Of a stretch of 54,160 nt of DNA, positions 31,525 to 40,656 are shown piece by piece (within the stretch, counting starts at the first letter, position 1; each line of letters begins with the position of its first letter). Location of the stretch: contig SFIE01000010.1 in assembly GCA_004555405.1 (NCBI GenBank), forward strand, positions 1-54,160. Direction: 5' to 3'. A program made the position numbers and the translations under genes. The notes beneath the pieces were generated by a model. It did not search any database. It was not told the origin of the DNA and saw only the letters and a list, made by a program, of their open reading frames with translations. This stretch comes from Subdoligranulum sp. (lineage in GTDB: Bacteria; Bacillota; Clostridia; Oscillospirales; Ruminococcaceae).

Positions 31525-34089
31525 ATGGAACGATTTTCCGTTACCGGCATGACCTGCGCCGCCTGCAGCAGCCATGTGGAAAAAGCCGTAAACAGCGTGC
31601 AGGGCGTAAGCAGCGTGGCGGTGAGCCTGCTTACCAACAGTATGCAGGTGGAATACAGCGCCCCGGCCACGGCGGCGGCCATCTGCGAGGCAGTGGAAAA
31701 GGCGGGTTATGGCGCAGCGCCCGAAACGCCGGGCAGCGCCGACAAGGCGCAAACCGCCGATGCCCTGCAGGATAAGGAAACCCCGCGTCTGGTGCGCCGT
31801 TTGGCGGCCAGCGTGGTGCTGCTGGTGCCGCTGATGTATGTGAGCATGGGCCATATGCTGTGGAACTGGCCGCTGCCTGCTTTTCTGGCGGGAAATCATG
31901 TGAGCATGGGCATTTACGAGCTGCTGCTCACGGCAGCGATCATGGTGATCAACCAGAAATTCTTTGTAAGCGGCGTGACCAGCCTGGTTCACGGCGCGCC
32001 CAACATGGACACGCTGGTGGCCATGGGGGCAGGCGCGGCGTTCGGCTACAGCACATGGGCGCTGTTTGCGGCCAGCAGCGCCATGGCGGCGGGCGGCGCA
32101 GCGGCCGCCATGCCGTATATGGATGAATATTATTTTGAAAGTGCCGCCACGATCCTTTCGCTGATCACGGTGGGCAAAACGCTGGAAGCCTACAGCAAGG
32201 GCAAAACCACCAGCGCCATTCGCGGCCTGATGGATCTTGCCCCCAAAACAGCCACGCTGGTGCAAAACGGGCAGGAAGTCAAGGTGCCGGTGGAGCAGGT
32301 GCAGGTGGGGGATGTGTTTGTGGTGCGCCCCGGCGAAAGCATTCCTGTGGACGGCAAGGTTGCCGAGGGCACCGGCGCGGTGGATGAATCGGCGCTGACC
32401 GGTGAAAGCATTCCCGTGGATAAGCAGCCGGGCAGCACGGTGAGCGCAGGCACGATGAACCAGAACGGATTCCTGACCTGCAAGGCCAGCCGGGTGGGGC
32501 AGGATACCACCATTCAGCAGATCATTCGCATGGTGGAGGATGCGGCGGGCGGCAAGGCCCCCATTGCCAAAACGGCCGACCGGGTGGCCGCCGTGTTTGT
32601 GCCCTGTGTGCTGGGGCTGGCGGTGCTTACAGCCATTGCGTGGGCCGCTGCCGGGCGCAGCGCCGGGTTTGTGCTGGCCCGGGCCATCAGCGTGCTGGTA
32701 ATCAGCTGCCCGTGCGCGCTGGGGCTGGCTACCCCCGTGGCCATTATGGTGGCCAGCGGCCTGGGAGCAAAAAAAGGCATTTTGTTTAAAACCGCCGCTG
32801 CGCTGGAAACCACCGGCAGGGTGGGCACCGTGGTGCTGGATAAAACCGGCACCATCACCGAGGGCAAACCGCAGGTGACCGATGTAAGCCCGGTGCAGGG
32901 GCTTCGCCCCGAAGCACTGCTTTCGCTGGCGCTTTCGCTGGAAACTCCCAGCGAGCATCCGCTGGCCAAGGCGGTGACCGAATATGCCGCCCAAAAGGGC
33001 GTTAAGCCCATGGAGGTGCAGAACTTCCGCGCGCTGCCCGGGCACGGCGTGCAGGCCGAGATCAACTCGCTGCCTGCGCTGGGGGGCAGCATGGCCCTGA
33101 TGCGCGGGCGCGGGCTGCTTACCCCCGAGTGGGAGCAGCGCGGCGCCCAGCTGGCCGAGCAGGGCAAAACCCCGCTGTATTTTGCCATGGGCGATGAGCT
33201 GTGCGGCATTGTGGCCGTGGCCGATGTGGTAAAGGCCGACAGCGCCGCCGCCGTGGCCGAAATGCAGGGCATGGGCCTGCGGGTGGTGATGCTTACGGGC
33301 GATAACCAGCGCACGGCAACCGCCATTGGCGCACAGGTGGGCGCAGACGAAGTGATCGCCGATGTGCTGCCCGCCGATAAAGAGGCTGTGGTGCGCCGCT
33401 ATGCCGCCGAAGGGCTGGTGGCCATGGTGGGTGACGGCATCAACGATGCCCCCGCCCTCACCCGGGCGGATGTGGGCATTGCCATCGGCGCAGGCGCGGA
33501 TGTGGCCATTGATGCCGCCAATGTGGTGCTGATGAAGGGCAGCCTGCGGGATGCCGCAGCGGCCATTCGCCTTTCGCGCCAAACTGTGCGGAACATTCAC
33601 GAAAACCTGTTCTGGGCATTCTTTTATAACTGCGTGGGCATTCCCTTGGCCGCCGGTGTGTGGTATCTGCCCTTCGGGCTTTTGCTCAACCCCATGTTCG
33701 GCGCAGCAGCCATGAGCCTTTCCAGCTTCTGCGTGGTCACCAACGCGCTGCGACTCAACCTGTTTGACCCCTACAGCCCCAAGCACGATGCCCGCCGAAA
33801 GCCCAAACCTCCAAAGGCTCTCCCGGCAGAAAAGCCGGTGGAAGATACACCCGAAACCCAAACTACGGAAGGAGAAACTACCATGAACAAAACCATTCAT
33901 ATCGAGGGCATGATGTGCCAGCACTGCGTGGCCCATGTGAAAACCGCACTGGAGGCCATTGCAGGCACGGCTGTGGAGGTGGATCTGGAAAGCGGCACCG
34001 CCAAGGTGAGCGGCGCTTCGCTGGAGGATGCCGCCCTGATCAAGGCCGTGACGGATGCCGGTTATAAGGTGACCGGCATCGAGGGCTGA
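31525..34089 (+). CDS. copA: Copper-exporting P1B-type ATPase CopA with heavy-metal domains at both ends
   Basis: 854 residues. N-terminal HMA domain with GMTCAACSSHVEK (Cys11, Cys14), eight transmembrane helices, CPC metal site (VISCPCALGLATP, about residue 395), phosphorylation site DKTGT (about 439), SEHPLAKA, and hinge GDGINDAP (about 636). It pumps Cu+ out of the cytoplasm. Unusually, a second HMA domain (GMMCQHCVAHVK) is fused at the C-terminus from residue 787. That segment has its own ATG and ribosome site, see next entry. The operon starts at a CsoR-type promoter and ends with csoR. Confidence 0.93.
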   Translation: MERFSVTGMTCAACSSHVEKAVNSVQGVSSVAVSLLTNSMQVEYSAPATAAAICEAVEKAGYGAAPETPGSADKAQTADALQDKETPRLVRRLAASVVLLVPLMYVSMGHMLWNWPLPAFLAGNHVSMGIYELLLTAAIMVINQKFFVSGVTSLVHGAPNMDTLVAMGAGAAFGYSTWALFAASSAMAAGGAAAAMPYMDEYYFESAATILSLITVGKTLEAYSKGKTTSAIRGLMDLAPKTATLVQNGQEVKVPVEQVQVGDVFVVRPGESIPVDGKVAEGTGAVDESALTGESIPVDKQPGSTVSAGTMNQNGFLTCKASRVGQDTTIQQIIRMVEDAAGGKAPIAKTADRVAAVFVPCVLGLAVLTAIAWAAAGRSAGFVLARAISVLVISCPCALGLATPVAIMVASGLGAKKGILFKTAAALETTGRVGTVVLDKTGTITEGKPQVTDVSPVQGLRPEALLSLALSLETPSEHPLAKAVTEYAAQKGVKPMEVQNFRALPGHGVQAEINSLPALGGSMALMRGRGLLTPEWEQRGAQLAEQGKTPLYFAMGDELCGIVAVADVVKADSAAAVAEMQGMGLRVVMLTGDNQRTATAIGAQVGADEVIADVLPADKEAVVRRYAAEGLVAMVGDGINDAPALTRADVGIAIGAGADVAIDAANVVLMKGSLRDAAAAIRLSRQTVRNIHENLFWAFFYNCVGIPLAAGVWYLPFGLLLNPMFGAAAMSLSSFCVVTNALRLNLFDPYSPKHDARRKPKPPKALPAEKPVEDTPETQTTEGETTMNKTIHIEGMMCQHCVAHVKTALEAIAGTAVEVDLESGTAKVSGASLEDAALIKAVTDAGYKVTGIEG
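33883..34089 (+). CDS. Nested CopZ-like copper chaperone frame inside copA
   Basis: In-frame ATG at 33883, preceded by GGAAGGAG at 9-bp spacing, would give a 68-residue protein, exactly the size of CopZ. It holds the HMA fold with MXCXXC (MMCQHC). It is joined to copA by a Pro/Glu/Thr-rich linker without a stop codon. Either copZ became fused to copA and is read only as a tail, or internal initiation still makes a free chaperone. Confidence 0.5.
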   Translation: MNKTIHIEGMMCQHCVAHVKTALEAIAGTAVEVDLESGTAKVSGASLEDAALIKAVTDAGYKVTGIEG

Positions 34090-34093
34090 GGCC

Positions 34094-34357
34094 ATGGTTG
34101 CCGACCATGACAAGGTGACCCGCCTTGTGCGCACCGCGCAGGGCCAGCTGGACAGCGTGCTGCGCATGATCGAGGAGGATCGCTATTGCATGGATGTGGC
34201 CAACCAGCTGCTGGCCAGCCAGGCACTGATCCGCAAGGCCACGCGTGAGGTGCTGCGTGCCCACATGGCCGCCTGTGTGACCGATGCCGTGGCCGCACAG
34301 GACGCCGGCAAGCAGATCGACGAGCTGGTGGATATCTTTGATAAAATGACACGATGA
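34094..34357 (+). CDS. csoR: Copper-sensing repressor CsoR
   Basis: 87 residues of the CsoR/RcnR family, all-helical. The Cu+ ligands are present: a Cys in RYCMDVANQ and the His/Cys pair of RAHMAAC (H-x3-C). The N-terminal RLVRTAQGQLDSVLRMIEED helix is standard. It lies 4 bp after copA and shares its promoter. When copper binds, the repressor should leave the operator and free copA transcription. Confidence 0.92.
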   Translation: MVADHDKVTRLVRTAQGQLDSVLRMIEEDRYCMDVANQLLASQALIRKATREVLRAHMAACVTDAVAAQDAGKQIDELVDIFDKMTR

Positions 34358-34362
34358 AAACA

Positions 34363-34400
34363 AAGGCAGCCCCGGCGGAATTTTCCGCCGGGGCTGCCTT
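34363..34400 (+). terminator. Terminator of the copA-csoR operon
   Basis: Perfect stem of about 17 bp (AAGGCAGCCCCGGCGGA/TCCGCCGGGGCTGCCTT) followed by TT. Confidence 0.85.
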
Positions 34401-34422
34401 TTGGTAAGGGGGCTATGTGCTG

Positions 34423-35796
34423 TTAAAAATTGCTTCCGGCCAGGCGGCGGGCTACCCTGGGGTGTACAAGGGTATAGCACGCCCAGTGCAGCGCAGCGGT
34501 GATGGCCCAGCTGATGGGAAAAATCAGATACAGCATACGAATGGTGGGGTTGAGCGGGAAAATAAACCGGATCCACGCAAGGCGGGTGAGGCAGCTTCCG
34601 CAAAAGCTGACAAGGGTGGGCAGGATCGAATAGCCCAGCCCGCGCATGGCATCCGAGCTTACATCCATCAGCCCGCACAGGCAATAGGTGGCGCACACGG
34701 CCATCATGCGCTCGCTTCCGGCGGCGATCACCGCAGGGTCCGAAGAATAAATGTTCAGGAAGATCGAGCTGTTCAGTGCCACCGATACGCCCAGCACCAG
34801 CCCAAAGCCAAAGGCGCACAGATTGCACAGCAGAGCCGCGCGGTCCACACGGTCCAGCTTGCCTGCGCCCAGATTCTGGCTGGTAAAGGTGACGCAGGTT
34901 TGGGCAAAGGAATCCATGATGCAGTACACAAAGCCCTCAATGCTGTGGGCTGCGGCGGCGCCGGCCATGGCAGCGCTGCCAAAGCTGTTGATGGTGGACT
35001 GCACCACCACATTGGCCACATTGAACACGATGCTCTGCACACCGGTGGGCAGGCCAACGGTGATGATCAGGCGCAGCGGCTCGGGCGAAAGGCGCAAAAG
35101 GCGCATATCCAGATGCAGGGGGCCCTGCTCACGCACCAGGATGCACACCACCATAAAGGCCGCCATGCCCTGGCTGATCACAGTGGCCAGGCCCACACCG
35201 GCCACGCTCATATCAAACCCGATCACAAAAATCAGGTTGAGCACCACATTCACAAGGCCAGAAGCCGTCAGGCAATACAGCGGGCGGCGGGTGTCGCCCA
35301 CGCTGCGCAGCAGCGCTGCGCCAAAGTTATAGATCATGGTGATGGGCATACCGCCAAAGTAAATGCGCAGATACAAAACCGCCATATCCAGCACATCGGC
35401 GGGGGTGCTCATGGCCACCAGCAGGGGCCGGGCGGCCAGAATGCCCACCACGGCCAGCACGCTGCCGCAGATCACGCTCAGCAGCATGGCGGTGTGTACG
35501 GCTTTCTGCACGCCGTCATAATCGCGTGAGCCGTAATAGCGGCTGGTGGCCACATTGGCGCCCACGGAAAAGCCGATGAAAAAATTCACCAGCATATTGA
35601 TGATGGCGGCATTGCTGCCCACGGCGGCCAGTGCGGCAGCGCCCGCAAAGCGCCCCACAACCACCTGATCGGCTGCGTTGAATAAAAGCTGCAGCACACC
35701 GCTGGCCGCAAGCGGCAGTGCGAATAAAAAAATATTGCCCAGCATGGGCCCGCTGGTCATATTCATGCGGGCCCGCTGGCGAACATCGGCTGACAT
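34423..35796 (-). CDS. MATE family efflux transporter (third of three)
   Basis: 457 residues, 12 hydrophobic helices. MTSGPMLGNIFLFALPLAASGVLQLLFNAADQVVVGRFAG is the MATE N-terminus; the second half starts near PEPLRLIITVGLPTGVQSIVF. Start 35796 is followed by another in-frame ATG (35766) just before the conserved MTSG; ribosome sites for both are weak (AAAGGGG lies 13-14 bp before 35796). The terminator at 34363-34400 may serve both strands. Confidence 0.88.
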   Translation of the reverse strand: MSADVRQRARMNMTSGPMLGNIFLFALPLAASGVLQLLFNAADQVVVGRFAGAAALAAVGSNAAIINMLVNFFIGFSVGANVATSRYYGSRDYDGVQKAVHTAMLLSVICGSVLAVVGILAARPLLVAMSTPADVLDMAVLYLRIYFGGMPITMIYNFGAALLRSVGDTRRPLYCLTASGLVNVVLNLIFVIGFDMSVAGVGLATVISQGMAAFMVVCILVREQGPLHLDMRLLRLSPEPLRLIITVGLPTGVQSIVFNVANVVVQSTINSFGSAAMAGAAAAHSIEGFVYCIMDSFAQTCVTFTSQNLGAGKLDRVDRAALLCNLCAFGFGLVLGVSVALNSSIFLNIYSSDPAVIAAGSERMMAVCATYCLCGLMDVSSDAMRGLGYSILPTLVSFCGSCLTRLAWIRFIFPLNPTIRMLYLIFPISWAITAALHWACYTLVHPRVARRLAGSNF

Positions 35797-36007
35797 AATG
35801 GTAAAGATTCCCCTTTCACTTTTGCTGCAACGGCGGCGCAGCAAGCTTACTCTTATCCAGTATAACTGCAATTCCCAAAAGCCGCAAGGCGGCCCCGCCA
35901 TGGAATTTCGCAGTGCCCCTTGCCAAAAGCGGCAAAACCCGCTTTAATAATAGTAAGCGTTGATTTTTGCAGGTGTGCGCGTGGAAAGCGTGCGGGAAAG
36001 AGCAGTT

Positions 36008-37462
36008 ATGAAAAAGAATTCTTTATGGAAACGCATATTATCGCTGGCGGCGGCGTTTTCGCTGTGCGCTGCGTGTGCTCCGGCGGCCCTGGCCAATGCG
36101 GACCCCGGCGCCCCGCAGGGCGACACGCTGGCGGGCGCAGTCACCGAGCCGGAGGACTTTGCCGACACATCGCTGCAGCAGGCCCTTGTGCTGGAAGCGG
36201 GCGACGGCATTTCCATGGCTTCGCTGCCGGAAAATGCCGCCGAGCCGAATGTGCAGCTGAACCTGTGGATCTGCCAGGGAAACAATGCCAACCGCACCTA
36301 TCAAACCGGCGTGCAGATGAGCTGGCGTGAGGCGCTGGCTGGCATCGTGAACGCCGAGGTGGGCGGATTTTACACCGCGATATCCGATAAAAACGCCGTA
36401 AAGCAGGCATGGAAGGCGCAGGCGGTGGCCGTGCACAGCTATCTGCTGTATAATGGCTGCAGCACCAACAAAAGCACCAGCGAATTCTGGCTGAAGCCCG
36501 ATGAAACCAGCCCGGCGGGCAAGCTGCTGTATGAGGCAGTGGACGAAGCGCTGCCCTATCTGGCCGTGACCGGCCAAGGGGTCGACCCCGAGGGCTATTC
36601 CATGGCGCTCACCAGCTATTATGCCAGTGCAGGCCGCCACCCGGACACCGGCGCGGCGGGCACCGCCAACTGCCGGGATGTGTGGCAGCAGGATCTTAGC
36701 TATCTGGTGGGCGTGGAAAGCCCTTACGACCAGAGCTACTGCGGCAAAATGGGCCTTTCGTGGGAGCATAGCCGCTACAACTATACCCGCTGGAACGAGC
36801 TGAGCAGCGAGCTGCAGCGCCTGTACGGGGCCGACATCGGCAGCGATTGGAGCAGCCAGAACGCCGCAGCCCTGCAGGTGACCCAGCGCAGCACCTACGG
36901 CTATGTGACCCACACGGGCCTGCGCGTGGGCAATACCGACGGGCTGGACGGGCAAAAGCTGTACACAGGCTTTCGCGGCACCAACTGGAGCACGGGCCTT
37001 GCCAGCGGCTGTTACACCATTGCCTATGTGCCCGGCAACATGGTGAATGAGGGCGGCAGCCTTGGCCGCGTGGAGGAACCGTGGCATCTGGTGGCCTACG
37101 GCACCGGCCACGGCGTGGGCATGAGCCAGGTGGGCGCACTGGGCTATGCCGCCGAGCAGGGCTGGAGCGCATGGCAGATCCTGGCGCACTACTACACCGG
37201 AATCCGGGTGTATAACACGCAGGACGGCCTGCTGTATATCCCCGCGCAAAACACCCGCGAATTGATCTGCGCGATCCCCAAGGGCACCGGCGATGCCAAC
37301 GGTGACGGCGTGGTGGACCTGTGCGATGTGCTCACCGCTGTTTCGGCGCTGGCCGGGCGCACCGAGTGGAGCATGGCGGGCTTTTATGCCGCCGATCTCA
37401 ACGGCAGCGGCGAGGTGGAACAGGACGATCTGGATGCCCTTGTGCAAAAGCTGCTGCAATAA
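36008..37462 (+). CDS. Secreted SpoIID/LytB-domain protein with C-terminal dockerin
   Basis: 484 residues. Signal peptide 1-30 (RILSLAAAFSLCAACAPAALA). The SpoIID domain shows MSWREALAGIVNAEVGG with catalytic-type Glu, AWKAQAVAVHSYLLYN, VGVESPYD and YGTGHGVGMSQVGALGYA near its end. SpoIID is a lytic transglycosylase acting on stem-peptide-free glycan in spore engulfment; related LytB domains act in vegetative cells. The C-terminus is a two-loop dockerin: GDANGDGVVDLCDVLTAV and ADLNGSGEVEQDDLDALV. This fusion suggests that a wall-active enzyme is docked to a cohesin protein at the surface. GGAAAGAG precedes the start at 36008. Confidence 0.88.
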   Translation: MKKNSLWKRILSLAAAFSLCAACAPAALANADPGAPQGDTLAGAVTEPEDFADTSLQQALVLEAGDGISMASLPENAAEPNVQLNLWICQGNNANRTYQTGVQMSWREALAGIVNAEVGGFYTAISDKNAVKQAWKAQAVAVHSYLLYNGCSTNKSTSEFWLKPDETSPAGKLLYEAVDEALPYLAVTGQGVDPEGYSMALTSYYASAGRHPDTGAAGTANCRDVWQQDLSYLVGVESPYDQSYCGKMGLSWEHSRYNYTRWNELSSELQRLYGADIGSDWSSQNAAALQVTQRSTYGYVTHTGLRVGNTDGLDGQKLYTGFRGTNWSTGLASGCYTIAYVPGNMVNEGGSLGRVEEPWHLVAYGTGHGVGMSQVGALGYAAEQGWSAWQILAHYYTGIRVYNTQDGLLYIPAQNTRELICAIPKGTGDANGDGVVDLCDVLTAVSALAGRTEWSMAGFYAADLNGSGEVEQDDLDALVQKLLQ

Positions 37463-37510
37463 TGCAATAAAAAAGCCCCAAAAGAAATATTCATATAAAG
37501 GATCAGGAAA

Positions 37511-38512
37511 ATGCAAACCGAAAAGAAAATTCTTCTCATTGCCACCGGCGGCACCATTGCCAGCCGCCCCACCGAGCAGGGCGGGCTGGCCCCGGCCATC
37601 ACCAGCGAGGAACTGCTGAACTGCGTGCCCGAGCTGGCCGATCTGTGCCATATCGACGCGCTGCAGCTGTTCAATCTGGATTCCACCAGCATGGGCCCGG
37701 CGCAGTGGCAGGCCATTGTGCGCACGGTGCGGGATAACTATGAAAGCTACGATGGATTTGTGGTGGCGCACGGAACCGACACCATGGCCTACACCGCCGC
37801 GGCGCTGAGCTATATGATCCAGAACAGCGCCAAGCCGGTGGTGCTTACCGGCAGCCAGAAATCCATTTATAATCGTGACACAGACGCCCGCAACAATCTG
37901 TACCGGGCATTTGTGTATGCGGTAAGCCCCGATGCGTGGGGCGTGCAGCTGGTGTTTGACAGCAAGGTGATTTTGGGCACACGCGCGCGCAAAACGCGCA
38001 CCCGCAGCTTTAATGCGTTTTCCAGCATCGACTACCCCGAAACCGCCGCGTTTCGTGATCTGCGGCTGGTGCCGTTTTTGCGCCGCCCCGAAATGCCGCC
38101 GGTGCAGTTTTATGAACGGCTGGACCCCAACGTGTTTGTGCTGCGCTTAACGCCCGGGATGCGTGCGGATATCATTCCGCTGCTGATCCCCTACTACCGG
38201 GCGCTGGTGATCGAAAGCTTCGGCGTGGGCGGGCTGCCCGGCGGCGAGCGCGGCGAAATGTTCAGTGCGCTGCAGCACTGGTGCCGCTCGGGGCGCCTGG
38301 CCGTGTTCACCACACAGGTGCCGCACGAGGGCTGTGATATGGCGGTGTATGAGGTGGGGCGCGCCGTGCTGGAGCTGCCCGGCGTGATGGAAGCCGGTGA
38401 CATGATGCCCGAGGCCGTGGCCGTAAAGCTGATGTGGGCGCTGGGCCAATCGGCAGACCGTGAAAAGGTGATGGAGCTGTTTGAAACCCCCGTGCAGTGG
38501 GATGTGGAGTGA
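37511..38512 (+). CDS. ansA: Type I (cytoplasmic) L-asparaginase
   Basis: 333 residues. The first catalytic motif ATGGTIAS at the N-terminus and the second, VVAHGTDTMAYTAAALSYM, are intact, as is LTGSQKSIYNRDTDARNNLYRAF. No signal peptide, so it should act in the cytoplasm, converting asparagine to aspartate and ammonia. It starts 48 bp after the SpoIID-dockerin gene and ends at a strong terminator. Confidence 0.95.
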   Translation: MQTEKKILLIATGGTIASRPTEQGGLAPAITSEELLNCVPELADLCHIDALQLFNLDSTSMGPAQWQAIVRTVRDNYESYDGFVVAHGTDTMAYTAAALSYMIQNSAKPVVLTGSQKSIYNRDTDARNNLYRAFVYAVSPDAWGVQLVFDSKVILGTRARKTRTRSFNAFSSIDYPETAAFRDLRLVPFLRRPEMPPVQFYERLDPNVFVLRLTPGMRADIIPLLIPYYRALVIESFGVGGLPGGERGEMFSALQHWCRSGRLAVFTTQVPHEGCDMAVYEVGRAVLELPGVMEAGDMMPEAVAVKLMWALGQSADREKVMELFETPVQWDVE

Positions 38513-38544
38513 TCCTGCCCCAAAGCCGAAAACAGGCAATAAAC

Positions 38545-38585
38545 AAAAATGGTTGATGCAGAAAAATTGCATCAACCATTTTTTA
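38545..38585. terminator. Bidirectional terminator between ansA and the phospholipid operon
   Basis: Perfect 16-bp stem AAAAATGGTTGATGCA/TGCATCAACCATTTTT, with T-runs on both strands; it can end transcription from both sides. Confidence 0.9.
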
Positions 38586-38588
38586 TGC

Positions 38589-39200
38589 TCATTTGGCCAG
38601 CCGCCAGCAAACTTCGGCCAGCAGAATGCCCCCGGCCACATCCAACAGAACGTGCTGGCGCAGGGTGAGCGTGGAAACGCACACAGCCACGGCGGCACAC
38701 AGCGCAAAGGCCTTGTATCCGTGCGAAAACGCCGGAATGTCCCGCGCGCTTGCCCAGCACAGCCAGCTGTTCAGGCAGTGGATGGAGGGAAACAGGTTCA
38801 CGGGGGCATCCAGAATATACAGCGCGCGCACCAGGCTTTCCCACACATTCAGCCCCTGCACATCGGGGCGCGCCATGGTGGTGGGCAAGCCCACAAAAAA
38901 CACAAAGCACACGCCCTTGGCAATAAAATCGGCGGTGAAAAACCGGCGTGCGCGCAGGGGCACGGCGGCACACAGGCAGTAATGCAGCGCCCAAAACGCA
39001 TAGCAGCCAAAATAGATGCACACCGTCCACGGGATCAGCGGAATGGCGCGGTCAAGCGCAGTGGAAAACTGGTAGTGATGCCGTGTTTCGGCCAGCGCTG
39101 CGCCGCCCCAGTAAACAAACTGATTCCACAAAAGCGCGGCGGGCGGCAGCAAAAGCCGCCAGCGTGTGGAAAACAGGCGCGAGGCTTTGCGGGGCTTCAT
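38589..39200 (-). CDS. PAP2-superfamily membrane lipid phosphatase
   Basis: 203 residues, five to six hydrophobic helices. PAP2 motifs are visible: an MARP end of motif 1, FPSIHC (motif 2, PSxH form) and STLTLRQHVLLDVAGG (motif 3 with His and Asp). Such enzymes remove phosphate from lipid phosphates or transfer phospho-headgroups. The ATG overlaps the psd stop (ATGA), so it is translated with the phosphatidylethanolamine genes. Substrate might be phosphatidate, phosphatidylglycerophosphate or undecaprenyl diphosphate. Confidence 0.85.
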   Translation of the reverse strand: MKPRKASRLFSTRWRLLLPPAALLWNQFVYWGGAALAETRHHYQFSTALDRAIPLIPWTVCIYFGCYAFWALHYCLCAAVPLRARRFFTADFIAKGVCFVFFVGLPTTMARPDVQGLNVWESLVRALYILDAPVNLFPSIHCLNSWLCWASARDIPAFSHGYKAFALCAAVAVCVSTLTLRQHVLLDVAGGILLAEVCWRLAK

Positions 39201-40018
39201 GGCTGATCCCCCGCCAGGCCGATCCACTGGCCAAAAGCCACCCGCGCTTCCCCGCCCTCGGCCTCGGCCAGAATGCGGGGCAGCAGGTGCGCCGCGCCCG
39301 GCTGCAGCAGCAAAACAATGGTGGAGCCGCACAGCGTAAAATGACCCTTTTCCTGCCCTTTATAAACCGGGCCGCCGGGGTGCGGATTCACAATGCCGCC
39401 CACCGCCAGTGCGCCGATCTCGGCTTGCACCACCGGGCCGAAATGCCGGGTGTGCAAAAGAGTCCAGCTGCGGCGGTTTTGCGCATACACCGGCACGGTT
39501 TCGCACGCCAGCGGCTGCACACTGTGCAGCGTGCCCGCAATGGGGTGGTTTTCGCCCTGATAGCCATCGTCGATATAGCAATAATGGTGGTAATCGCTGG
39601 GGCACAGCCGAAAAATCAGGCATTGCCCGCCGGTAAACTGCCCGGCAAGGGCTTCGTCTTGTAAAATATCGCCTATTTTATACAAAGAGTTTTTAATGGA
39701 AAAACAGCTGCCGGGCTGAATGGAGTGCACGCTCAGCCAACCGTCGCAGGGGCTGATCAGGCGCTCGGGCGCAGCATCAAAGGGCAGATGCGGGATCTCG
39801 CGCGCAAAAAAATCGGCAAAGCTGCCATACGCTGCCGCATTGGGGCACAAAATGCCGTGGCGGCGGGCATAAGGGCCGATCAGGCAGCGCGAAAGGCGGG
39901 TGTGCAGCACAGCTGCCCAAAGCCTGTCGGCATGGGCGGCCAGCAGGGCCTGCAGGCACAGCCGCCCTGCCGCCGTGCCGTAGAAAAAGCGCACCGCGCC
40001 GTTGTTGGGCCCGCTCAC
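39197..40018 (-). CDS. psd: Phosphatidylserine decarboxylase
   Basis: 273 residues. Conserved features: FADFFAREI, LISPCDG, the YHHYCYIDDG stretch, H..FG after VYAQNRR, AVGGIV, and the self-cleavage site as CGST (usually LGST) near the C-terminus, where Ser becomes the pyruvoyl group. It converts phosphatidylserine to phosphatidylethanolamine at the membrane. A GTG start at 40018 overlapping the pssA stop (GTGA) is chosen; upstream frame would lie inside pssA. Confidence 0.9.
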   Translation of the reverse strand: MSGPNNGAVRFFYGTAAGRLCLQALLAAHADRLWAAVLHTRLSRCLIGPYARRHGILCPNAAAYGSFADFFAREIPHLPFDAAPERLISPCDGWLSVHSIQPGSCFSIKNSLYKIGDILQDEALAGQFTGGQCLIFRLCPSDYHHYCYIDDGYQGENHPIAGTLHSVQPLACETVPVYAQNRRSWTLLHTRHFGPVVQAEIGALAVGGIVNPHPGGPVYKGQEKGHFTLCGSTIVLLLQPGAAHLLPRILAEAEGGEARVAFGQWIGLAGDQP

Positions 40019-40632
40019 AGCAGCACCCCGGCCACAAGCGCCAGCACAGCCCCGCCGCACAGCAAAAGGGCAGCCTTGCCCGCCGCCTGCGGCTTTTTTA
40101 AGGGAAACGGCGTTAAAAAGCCCACAGCCATCAGGCAAAGGGCGGCCAAACCGGGCATGGCCATGGCCAGCCCAAGGCGTACCGCCAGCGCCAGCACGCC
40201 GGGCAGAATAAGCGCAGAACCGGTTACGGGCAGGCCGTAATACAGTGTGCGGCTGCCGGGCTCGGCGGCCTGGCGCTCTTCCTCGTCCACATTAAACCAT
40301 GCCAGCCGGATCAGCGCGCACAGCGCATATCCCCCGCCAACGCACAGGGAAAGCGGCGAGGCCCCGGCGGCGCACCACACGATCACAGCGGGCAGCACCC
40401 CAAAGCACACAAGGTCGCTCAGGGAATCGATCTGAATGCCAAAGCGCTTTTCCTGCTGGGTGCGCGGGCGGGTGGAAGCGATCTTGCCGTCAAACATATC
40501 GCAAAAGCCTGCGCCCATCAGGCACAAAAGGGCCGGGCTCACCTGCCCGCCTGCGGCGAAAAGAATGCCCGCAAAGCCCGTGAGCATTCCCACATAAGTT
40601 AAAACGACGGTATAATTATAAAATCCAAGCAT
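40015..40632 (-). CDS. pssA: CDP-diacylglycerol--serine O-phosphatidyltransferase
   Basis: 205 residues with about six hydrophobic helices. The CDP-alcohol phosphotransferase signature D-G-x2-A-R-type is present as CDMFDGKIASTRPRTQQEKRFGIQIDSLSD (spacing D..DG..A..G...D...D, split over one segment). It makes phosphatidylserine from CDP-diacylglycerol and serine, the substrate for the next gene psd. GGAGG precedes the start. Confidence 0.93.
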   Translation of the reverse strand: MLGFYNYTVVLTYVGMLTGFAGILFAAGGQVSPALLCLMGAGFCDMFDGKIASTRPRTQQEKRFGIQIDSLSDLVCFGVLPAVIVWCAAGASPLSLCVGGGYALCALIRLAWFNVDEEERQAAEPGSRTLYYGLPVTGSALILPGVLALAVRLGLAMAMPGLAALCLMAVGFLTPFPLKKPQAAGKAALLLCGGAVLALVAGVLL

Positions 40633-40656
40633 GGTTCCTCCTTTGGGCAGTGGGGA

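Noticed and set aside
31255..34167. Long minus-strand frame opposite copA
   Set aside because: Histidine/glycine-rich shadow of copA with no domain; the plus strand has a complete, motif-rich P-type ATPase.
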